Below are positions 55,445 to 64,000 of a stretch of DNA of 64,000 nucleotides, one piece after another (within the stretch, counting starts at the first letter, position 1; each line of letters starts with the position of its first letter). The stretch comes from Coriolopsis trogii (lineage: Eukaryota > Basidiomycota > Agaricomycetes > Polyporales > Polyporaceae). A program made the translations under genes and the position numbers. The stretch lies in contig JAHYIO010000009.1 of NCBI GenBank assembly GCA_020543525.1, positions 248,001 through 312,000 on the forward strand, read 5' to 3'. The notes under the pieces are model-generated. The model was not told where the DNA came from. It ran no database searches and saw nothing but the letters and a program-made list of their open reading frames with translations.

Positions 55445-57042
55445 CGAGCGCGGACCAGCGGCGCAGGCGGAGGACGGCAGTGTTGTATATGTCCAGCCGG
55501 GACCAATGATAGGAGAATGAACCGGACCAGCCCCAGAGCTCCTCCCAGTCTCTGAGGAAGAGCGCGTCGATGTCGAGGTAGATTCCACCAAAGCGATGGC
55601 AGACTACCCACCGCACGAGGTCCGAGAGCACAACAGGCAGTTTGTCGTACGTCTTCGCGGTCACTTTGCGCCCCTTGGGCGGGGTCGCTGGGGCCGAATC
55701 TGGGATATCCAGCGTGTGCGACTCGCTGACCATCCCGGGTATAACCCCTAGCCGTCGCCAATCATCTTTGAACTCGGGGATGCTGTCGAGCTGTTCCGCG
55801 GTGCTCCACAGTCGGAATTGGATAATGTTCTTGAATCGTGGATGGAGGAATGGAGAAGCCCAGGGATTGACCCGCAGTTCTTCGTACATCTCATCTACGG
55901 CCTCGTCGCTGGGCGTTGCTTCCACAGATCCACGGCTCACCCATAACCAGAGCTGAGGACGACAGTAGCCGTCGGACGGGGGCGTGTCCAGGTGTAGCCC
56001 TAGGTTCTGTGTGTAGAGAAAGGACATTATCGCCATGTATGGTTTGTCGGTGATAGGCCCGTGCCAGAACATATGAAAGATGCGGGGGTCGTCGTCATTG
56101 CAGTGCGCAGCGTGACGATCGTAGGAAGGTGGGGGCAGTGTTCGTTCCCAGCTATCGATGGTTCGGAGGGTGACCTCGGTGTCGAGGATGGGTGCGACGT
56201 GGCTGTCGTCCGTGGTGTATACATACTGCAATCTTGTCACATTTGCCCGGCGCAAGCGGACGTCGTTATCCAGCCCCGCGCCCAACCTGAGGTATTCGTG
56301 ACAGTCTCGTGTATACTGAGGAGATTTTGAGAGCGACCGCTGGAAGGACAGGTGGACTGCGACTCACCTTGCCCCGGTCATAATCACACCTCTCAGCAAT
56401 CCTATCAAGATCTGCGACGCTCCCCGCTATAGGTCTTGGAGGATGCCCACAGTGTGGTGGCCGACACCTCGTTGTGTTGTACGTCCGTTGCCTACCAGTA
56501 CTTTTTATCCACTGGGCTCCAGCGGCCTCAGTCTTTTCAGGTGGCTTGAAAGTCCTTGCGGGTGGTATAGCGGGATTTTGTAGTGGATATCGAAACCCAA
56601 TTTCCGGAGGAACTGGAGGAAATGCGTTGAGAAATCGTACGTCGTCGATGGTTGGAGAAAGGTACTCACCTGGACGAGAGCTGGGATGATGTCCCGACTG
56701 TATCTCCCACTCCCATATCTTCCGACACGCGCGGTGGTCGAAAGCCATTACTACAAGGCGATTCGTCTTGCGCGCGACGAAGTGCTTGAAGGCACCAATG
56801 ATCAACAGCAGAATTATAGAGGCACAGACACCCATGATCGCCGTGCCTTTCTTCTTGCCGAAGCGGGCCACAATCGTCCTAAATATGCGGAGGGGTAGGG
56901 AGTAGAGGGCGTTGACTCGTGAGTTGCCACGAGGGTCGTAGAGTGCATGGGAGTCATCGACAGATAGTCTGGTAGGGAGATGGGAGTAAGGGCCTCTGGA
57001 GTCGTCATGAGAGGGAAGGCTGTCCCAGAGACGGAAGCCCAT
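54753..57042 (-). CDS. Type II membrane glycosyltransferase (GT32-like, DXD)
   Basis: Exons (minus) 56368-57042, 55228-56315, 55055-55162, 54753-54981 give 699 residues. A cytoplasmic tail precedes one membrane helix (AIMGVCASIILLLIIGAF), then a lumenal stem and catalytic domain, the usual Golgi enzyme layout. The core sugar-binding DXD region is SDLVRWVVCHRFGGIYLDIDALFLRDWEEL, quoted here in part: FGGIYLDIDALFLRDWEE; this matches the Gly_transf_sug/GT32 family (for example Och1-type mannosyltransferases). Other blocks: RIFHMFWHGPITDKPYMA and FNTPPQMSGAPSVVGFDGFF. The acceptor at 56,316 was chosen because it restores YTRDCHEYLRLGAG in phase. Its last 745 bp are duplicated in inverted orientation at 11,815-12,553. 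Donor sugar and acceptor are unknown. Confidence 0.83.
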
Positions 57043-58689
57043 GGCGTTGCGGGTTGAGGTGGTGAGGGATGGGGTTCTACAGTGGTTCCACAACACTTAT
57101 TTGGGTGGTTCGCCGGACTGCGGATTTCGACCATTGTGTGCGGCTATCCCCCTAGGAATTGGACAGGGACTTGCGTAACTGGATCGTGCTGCGTGTCACC
57201 AAAGCGGCGCGGGTATTATCCTTGTTGATCGGCACATTATCTAATGTCTACCGGGCAATGAGTCTGGACTACACGTGTCTGAGAACAATATGTCTGCAGG
57301 AAAGATGATGATGAGTGTTACAAGTCGATTGCGTGGCCAAAGAAAGAGGAGAAATGACTCTATAGAGGAGGGTCACTGACGAAGTCTGATGGCACTCGCC
57401 AACAAACCTAGAATCTCCGTGCCAGATTCCCTTACTCAGTATCGAGTAGCCGCATGCCCGCATGCTCCGGCGTCTTTGGTACGGTGCTAAGGCTAAGGCT
57501 GAGACCTGTGTGCACAAGGCCGCAGCCCTGTTGCTGGCTGGGATCGCTTCTCGGGCGGCCTCTTTCGGGGGGAGTTCCCGGTGTATCAGGTCATTCATCA
57601 TACGCCGCATGCATCGAAGAAGCCATCACCTCCGTCGGTCACACGACTAAGCCACAGATGAACGCAGGACTCACAATGTACGAGACACGCAGTTGGACGC
57701 ATGCTGTTCTGTTCACTGTGTCTTCTCACATCGAGAGTGGCCGATAGTATCGCCGATAGTATAAAGCCATTGCAGTCAGAAGGTTAACCTTTGCACTTGG
57801 TTTTGTTCTTCCCTCGCGCTGTCTGATAAGCCGGCAAGGAGAGGAGCGTCACTGTGTTGACGTTCAAGCCGGATCCATTGATAGCACTTTACCTGCGCTA
57901 TCAAGCAAGTGACTCGACGAACCTGATGAAGGGCCTCACGGCTACTAGGATGATGTCCAAGCTAACCGGTCGAACTTGAAGAACAACGGCCGCAGCAGTG
58001 ACAGCCGCCGCCGGGTAACCCCAGACACTGGATACTTAATACACAATTACATAAGCGCCCCGCTATAGGTATATGGCCTCGGCAACTTGAATGATCGCTA
58101 CTATGGCAGTGCAGGTAATGTACACGTCCGACCGACGAGACGGAAGAGATATCTTGGCTTATCGAAAACCACACTTGGATAAGTAGACAGAGAGACGTTC
58201 ACCTCGGAGTTGGTCAAACTCGTAAGTTATTCGCGCCCATGTGGGTCGCAGTTTCGCATCGAAATTCAATTGCGCCGCAGTCATGTCGCAGCCATTGGCG
58301 GTTGCGCAGATGAGAGCGGAGCCAAATCAAGTCAAAGTGGAATCCGGCCTGCGGAGACCAGCTGACGAACTGTAATCTAAGTGCTACGAAGATTGATGAC
58401 TGCACTACCATCAAGGCAGCTGAACGGAACAATATCCATATTGAGCGGCAGGGGAGAGGCGAGGCTTCTACGTTGTTTGCGCGTGAAGACGACAGGGCGC
58501 AGCCCAAAACATGGCAAAGCAAGGAGGAAAGGGGGAGGGGGAGGGGTGTATGAACAGTGACGGGGAGTATAGCGCTACATGTTTTCCCAGAGATACAAAG
58601 AGCATGGTAAGGGCAAAGGAAGCAACGACAATTACAATTACGGGATGCTATCCGAAAGCAAAATGACGTGTAAAGCGACTTCAAAGCGT
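57043..58689. other. Intergenic, gene-poor
   Basis: Promoter of the glycosyltransferase at left, 3' flank of the RING gene at right. Short ORFs near 57,454-57,750 are not convincing. No repeat seen. Confidence 0.35.
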
Positions 58690-61600
58690 TCAATCGTCCA
58701 TGGAGAGCGGCACGCGGCACATGGGGCAAACGCGTGCGGTACGGAGCCAGCGGCGGAGGCAAAGGTCGTGGAACCTGCACGAATTCAACGTGAGCATTCA
58801 TACACGTGCACATCGACAGAACGTTTGAACCGTTGAGCATGGAACCAGTCACATTGATAGGGTACGAAGGAAGGAGAATACGAAGGAATGCCCGAAACAA
58901 TAGCCAGAGAGATGACTTACGAATGCTTGCATACAGGCGTTAGCGCCGCACGCTCGTCGCGCCTGAACTGCGACAAGCAGACGCCGCAACGGTCGACTGG
59001 CACGCCCAACAGCGACAGCTTAAGCTTCACCCTGCCGTCCTTGAGTACTCTGCGGCGCATGACTTCGATCTTGCCTGTGAATGGTACAGCCGTCTTGGTC
59101 TTCTCCGGGGTGACTGCGGTCGTCTGGGCCGCAGGGCCAATGATCTCCGACACGAGGAGCAGGTCCTACGCAAGCAAGAACCGTTAGGGTAGAGCACGAC
59201 AGACAGGAGAAGGGGACATGCCTCGTAGTTTCGACCATCCTCCGCACCTTCCAGCGCACGTGATGCGAGGATGTCTAGATCCGTGACTTGCAGAAACTCA
59301 TCGCGTGTACCCTCCTCTTCCGCCCCCGCGTCCTCTATCACACTCCCACCCGAAGTCGAACGCTCCATCCGTTCTGGAAAGACAGGTGCAGCGAGCCTCG
59401 GCGTAGACTCCGTTGGCGAAGATGGCGGTGGGGGAACGGTTGGGGTTGAGGGGGCTAGCGGGTGAACCCCGGGAAGGGAAGACAATGGGGATGGTGGCAC
59501 GACAGGGTACTCGGGCAATCGATTGACGGGATATCCGTCAGGAATCCTCTTCACGAGAATCGGGATATCACGCTCAGTTTCAGCCGGCACTTGAGGGAGA
59601 GGACGTCCATGATAGTGTTGAGGAAGAGTCTGACTAGAACCCGCCAGAGGTGAATAGGAGACCGTAGGTGTTGTCGGGGTAGAGACGGTGGATGAAGGAA
59701 CGGACGAGACACGTGCCCTCCTACGTGAGACATCAGCGACACTCTCGCTCTCATCCATGAGCTGTTCTATAGACGGGCGCTCGCGTATGGGGCTAGTAGG
59801 CTCGGCGACCTCCTCGATATCCGCTGGAACAAAACGTGTTTCGAACGCGGAGCGGACGCCTGGAGCGACCGCAACAAGGTGGCTCGAGACAGGCGAAGAG
59901 TTGGCGTCGCAATACAAGGTCGCTTTGCGGTGGGAGGGAGGCGGGGTAACCGCGCGGCGTCTGCGTACAGGGGTACCTGGGGCGACAGGAGAGGAAGGGG
60001 CAGGCACGCTCACGTCGGAACGGCACGGCACGGGGTCGCATCCTACACGCATAGTCATGGCCATGGCCATGGTCGGTATGGGAGCAGACTGATGCCGGAG
60101 AGCGATTTTCTCGCTGTGCGACAGTGCGGCAACTGAAGGGTGTATCGGGGGAATCGAATGAGTACCTGTATGCGCTGGTGTAGGTAGGAAGGAAGAGTGT
60201 GCGGTCGGCGTTGCAAGAGGGGAGGGCCGTATAGGTGATCCTGATGTCGGCGTCCGAGATAACGGTGAGCGTGACTGAGGAGATGGTGTCTTCCACACCA
60301 CTGAAGGGGAAGGCCGTACGCTGCGCGGGGTCGCGGGTCCACCTGTCGCGGGTAGAGATGGACTCATCGGCGTCAGTGACGCTAGCGAAGACGGAGTCGT
60401 GGGCGTCAGGGGAGAGGCCACCGAGTTTTGACTTGTTACGATATGAGGTTGTGTCTGTATCAGAGCCTGATTCGTTCGTTGGTTGTTGGCAAGCTTCCTG
60501 AGAGGGGACTTCTCCGGCAGATGAGGGCGCGCCGAGACCGGTGTAGTTGGAGCGACTACGGGCACAGGATGGACCATGGGCAGTGATGGTGAGATAGGAG
60601 TCACTGGGCTATCCAGCGGTGCAGGCCGGTGTCGTACGGGCCTGTTCAAGAATGCGTGGCGCATGCTTTCGGCCGTAGGGGAGGTAGGAGATGTCGGAGA
60701 GACCTCTGAGGTAGACGTGGAGGGAGATGTAGACGTCGTGTTGAGGTGCGGCGGACTGGACGGGTCTGTATGCTCGTCTGCACTCACAACCTCCCATCCG
60801 TCAATAGCCTCGGAAATAGATGAAGAATCAGAAGATGACGCGAAGCTTGCATTTAAGTTCACGGTCGAAGTCAAGCCTCCGCTTGGCAGTGACTGCGAGC
60901 GAGAGTGCTCACGCTCTTTCCCCTTCAGCGAACCAAAAAGACGTTTGACTCCGAAGCTCTCTTTGCGTTTGAGAGCCTTGCTGGTTGAAAGACCACTCTG
61001 AGGTTTCTCTCCACTGGTGGCGTTATTGCCTAGCGCATGTGTGAGGGAGAGCGTGACACTGCTTGCCCAGGCGCTGGGCATCTTGAAGAATGACGTGCTG
61101 GGCGAGAGGGGTGACGAAGGTGGACTAGATAACTCCGGGCTCAGAGACCGGAATCGAAACTGTGACCGTGAGCGCGACATGAGTGTGGCCTTCGATTTGG
61201 ACGCTGGCGCGTTAAGGTACGGAGACGCGCCCTTCGGAATAGGACTTCGCCTGACGGAATCGTCGTCCTCGCCGCTGTCGTCCGCAAGTTCCTCGTCACT
61301 GACTTCGTCGATGCTCTGGATGTCCCCACACTCTAGAGGGCGCAGGGAGCCGCAGTGCGAACAACGGCGTGTATGCGGATCTACGGGAGTATCGGAAGTG
61401 CCGCCAGAAAGTGCCGAAAGCGCCTCTTGGGTGTTTCGTCGCTCGAATTCGCGCTGCACGCGCTCTTCAAGTGAGTAGCCTAGTCTTCTATCGGCGGACC
61501 ACCGTTGGCGAGGGTCCCAGGTGAATTCCTCGAAAACGTCTGTGGAGACGGATGTGCGTTGAGGAGAAGGTGGTGGAGAAAGTGATAGGTCGGTGGAAGG

Positions 61601-62590
61601 GGAATCGGACTCGGAGACTTGCCTCTCGGCAGGTCGCGGGAGGGAGGCTTGGGAGACAGCATGTTCGGGTGACAACAGGGTGGTAGTTGAAGGAGACGTG
61701 AGGCGGTATGGAACCACGGTAGGAGACCGCTCACGAGGCTGGGATGCATGCTGGACATGAGATGAATGTGGGACGGACCGAGGCTGCGGCGGACGGAGTA
61801 AGGGCAGTTCGGAAAACGCGGTAATATCTGATACTACGGTGCCCGCGGAGGGCAGCGTGGTGGTCGAACTTGCCAAAAGGGACGGCGCAGGATACGGAGA
61901 CCGTGTACCATGAGAACCAGGGATGGGTGGGGGATCCACGGACCTGGCGAGGGAGACTTCAGAGATCGCGGGGGAATCAGGTCCCACAACAGATGCTGGG
62001 ATCGGCGTCATAGGTGCCTGCGCGGGTCGCTCCACGATGTCATTGCACTCAACCTGAGCGTGCGTGCCCGTCTCTGACAGCGAGGCGGAGACGGAGACAG
62101 CCAAGTGAGGTGGGACATGAGGTGAGGCAATCGCATCTTCGAAGGAGGGTGGAGGGTAGTCTGGAATCGACTGATCTGTGCAGCAATGTAGCGAGGGAAA
62201 TGGAAAAGTGTAGAGTGAACACATACCATCGACTACGGAATCGTACCGTCGGGACGTCGAAGGAGACGGGGACGGAGACGGTTGCGTGGGGGTCGAGAGG
62301 GCGTGTTTGCGCGTGCGTACCTGGGCCGGGGCTGGATGTAGTTTACGCGAAGACGAGAGGGGGACGGCGGTGGTAAAGCGAGGCTCTTCGTCGTCTAGCA
62401 ACCTGTCCCTGTCTCGGTTGCTGGCCTTCTTCTTCTTGGTTGGCTTTCTGATCCTGCCAGCATTCTGGGGCGGGATGAGGGTGAGCTGACCGTGGTGGGC
62501 GACGACGTGAGTGAGGTAGGGGGCTACGTCTGGTCGCTGCTGCCTGTTTCTGCTAGCGGAGGAGGACTCTGCTGGCTGTGACGAGGACAT
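58690..62590 (-). CDS. RING-H2 E3 ubiquitin ligase with long disordered N-terminus
   Basis: Exons (minus) 62227-62590, 59222-62175, 58921-59165, 58690-58774 give 1,215 residues. About 1,100 residues are Ser/Pro/Thr-rich and disordered, with basic stretches (RIRKPTKKKKASNRDRDR) and a small CSHCGSLRPLEC zinc-like pair. The C-terminal 100 residues hold a complete RING-H2: CGVCLSQFRRDERAALTP, then CKHSFHDLC, then CPMC, ending RVPLSMDD. The RING is split by a 146-nt intron between CKHS and FHDL. The intron 59,166-59,221 uses a GC donor (GAG|GCATGT), which is needed to join NYE to DLLLVSEIIGP. PDYPPPSFEDAI near residue 125 is a PPxF-type motif. Substrate unknown. It is divergent with the condensin gene. 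Confidence 0.83.
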
Positions 62591-62811
62591 GGGAGAGAGG
62601 GGCTAACGTGGACGAAGGCAAGATCGCCCGTCATCGTGTTTTCTGCCCTGCTCGTGGCTCCTGACTTGGCCGAGAACGCTCACCGCGGCGTGCCATACAC
62701 GCTCCTACACGCGCACGTGACCAGCGCGTCACGAGTCACGCCGCGACCGCGAACGCGCCGTGGTTCGTCCTCCCGCGTTCGTCCCGGCCACCACCGTCGA
62801 GTCTGGCTGCC
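62591..62811. promoter_or_regulatory. Shared divergent promoter, RING ligase / condensin
   Basis: Only 221 bp separate the two start codons on opposite strands. GC-rich with several CACGTGA/GCGTCACG-like palindromic words (near 62,714-62,740); no TATA box. Likely bidirectional. Confidence 0.5.
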
Positions 62812-64000
62812 ATGCCTGCTCGCACTCCCGCACCCTTCGACCTCGAGTCGTTAAAGACTGCTCTACCGAAAATATTCGATCAGGCTCAGAACACGGCTGC
62901 CAACCACCAGAAGAACTTCGTCGCTCTCCACAAGCTTCAGTCGGATGCCGCCGCGGTCAACCAGGTCGTCCAGAACGGCAAGAGCAACAAGCTCACAGGG
63001 GAGAAGGAGTTTCAGTTTGCGTTTGACGATATGCTCCTACGGATACTCCCTCTGAAGAAGGGGACCATCGTTGCGGACAGGAGCATCAGGTTCATCGCTG
63101 GGTATGCGAGGTTCATCACGGAAAAGAGTACGTGATTTTCCCATGTCTGTAGGTGGCAATGACGCGACGCACGGTGTAGATATGGAAGATAGACAAAAGA
63201 ACGGGCTGGACGAGGACGAGGACACCACCACCGACCGCTTTTTATCCCACCTCCTCAGCTTCCTACTCGACGGGTGCACCGCCAAAGACAAGGTCGTCCG
63301 TTTCCGTGTATGCCAGTGCATCGCCGATACCGTTGTGTATTTTGGCTCTATCGAGTATGTTTCAACGTCTGAGAACACGAATTTCCGCTCACAATGGCAG
63401 TGAGGATCTGTATGGACGATTACGCGCCACTCTGGTGGAGAGACTGCGCGACAAGGAGGCAGGCATTCGCGCTCAGGCCGGCGCCGCGCTCGCGAAGCTG
63501 GCATTCTCGGAAGAGGGTGACGAGTTGGGTGAGGATGAACCTTCGATTCTCCAGCTAGTATTGGATGCAATGGCGTTTGACCCGTCCCCCGACGTCCGCA
63601 AGGCGGTGCTGCAAAACCTCCCCCTGGGTCCGCCCACCCTCCCTGCACTATTGGAGCGTTCTCGCGATGTTGACCCTGGAATCCGCAAACTGGTCTATAC
63701 CAATGTTCTCGACAAGTACTGTACACCCCCAGATCACCACTCCGTCGGCTTCACGCATCCAAAGGCGCTGTCGATCGCCCAGCGCGAGTTGATTGTGCGC
63801 AATGGCCTTGGTGATCGTGAAGACTCGGTCAAGCTCGCAGCTGCACAGCTTCTGGGACGCTGGGTTGATGTTGTGCGCTCGGACGTGGCGAAGAAAGAAG
63901 AGTCGGGCGACGACGTCAAGAAGGAGATGGGCGAAGAGGTCATTGAGGATCTGGTCGCCTTTCTCAAGCTTTTTGACCTCATCGAGGGCACTGCCGGGCA
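62812..64000 (+). CDS. YCG1: Condensin complex subunit 3 (CAP-G/Ycg1), N-terminal part
   Basis: Exons 62812-63127, 63180-63354, 63401 onward; the gene runs off the window. Condensin compacts mitotic chromosomes, and this HEAT-repeat subunit binds the kleisin and DNA. Typical text: PKIFDQAQNTAANHQKNF near the start, RFIAGYARFITEK, FLSHLLSFLLDG, VVRFRVCQCIADT, DLYGRLRATLVERLRDKE, VRKAVLQNLPL and RKLVYTNVL, then ALSIAQRELIVRNGLGDRE. These are successive HEAT repeats in the expected order. The short insert DEDEDTTTDR after the first intron is acidic. The first-intron acceptor (63,179) was chosen to give a 52-nt intron; the nearer AG would make it only 25 nt. Confidence 0.92.

Noticed and set aside
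63128..63152. 25-nt intron in the condensin gene
   Set aside because: Too short for spliceosomal removal; the next AG gives a normal 52-nt intron in phase.
1..64000. CRISPR arrays, riboswitches, bacterial operons, plasmid origins
   Set aside because: No regularly spaced repeats or prokaryotic signals; the window is intron-rich fungal DNA.

Overview
The window is fungal nuclear DNA, almost certainly from a basidiomycete of the class Agaricomycetes. A wood-decay order such as Polyporales is a guess from gene content. The evidence is: dense genes on both strands split by many 48-60 nt GT-AG introns; two intact FunK1 fungal-type kinases plus a decayed third; a CYP505-type P450-reductase; an mpaB/rubber-oxygenase-like DUF2236 protein; a fungalysin M36 protease; a LINE with Tad1-like features; and a Ty1/copia element. 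Gene models below were spliced by hand. For each spliced model I checked that the intron phases agree and that total coding length divides by three.

Layout: 1-5.4 kb is a retrotransposon graveyard on the minus strand, with a damaged copia gag-pol and a truncated LINE. 5.6-8.8 kb holds an intact FunK1 kinase. 9.4-12.6 kb is a rearrangement scar: a 5'-truncated CYP505 on the minus strand abuts a 5'-truncated glycosyltransferase copy on the plus strand. The full glycosyltransferase source lies inverted 43 kb away at 54.7-57.0 kb. 14.5-22.7 kb carries conserved housekeeping genes: sphingoid-base-phosphate phosphatase (LCB3), a bZIP factor and ATG14. 23-28.6 kb has the FunK1 pseudogene and the second intact FunK1. 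29.7-41.4 kb has a large coiled-coil protein, an F-box protein, a secreted M36 metalloprotease and a TMEM242-like protein. 42.5-50.4 kb contains three dispersed paralogues of an apparently uncharacterised single-pass membrane protein family, with a dead F-box/LRR-like gene between the second and third. 50.6-54.2 kb has a mitochondrial TPR protein, an intron-containing tRNA-Val and the mpaB-like protein. 54.4-64 kb has a phosphoglucomutase scrap, the full glycosyltransferase, a 1,215-residue RING-H2 ligase and a condensin subunit gene that runs off the end.

Conserved core genes (LCB3, ATG14, condensin, TMEM242) alternate with fast-evolving lineage-specific ones (FunK1, F-box, membrane paralogues). 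No secondary-metabolite cluster, CRISPR array or prokaryotic feature is present. The most unusual items are the membrane-protein family with a shared cytoplasmic signature, the long-range inverted duplication that marks the CYP505 breakpoint, and the 22-C tract exactly at the LINE ORF1/ORF2 junction.
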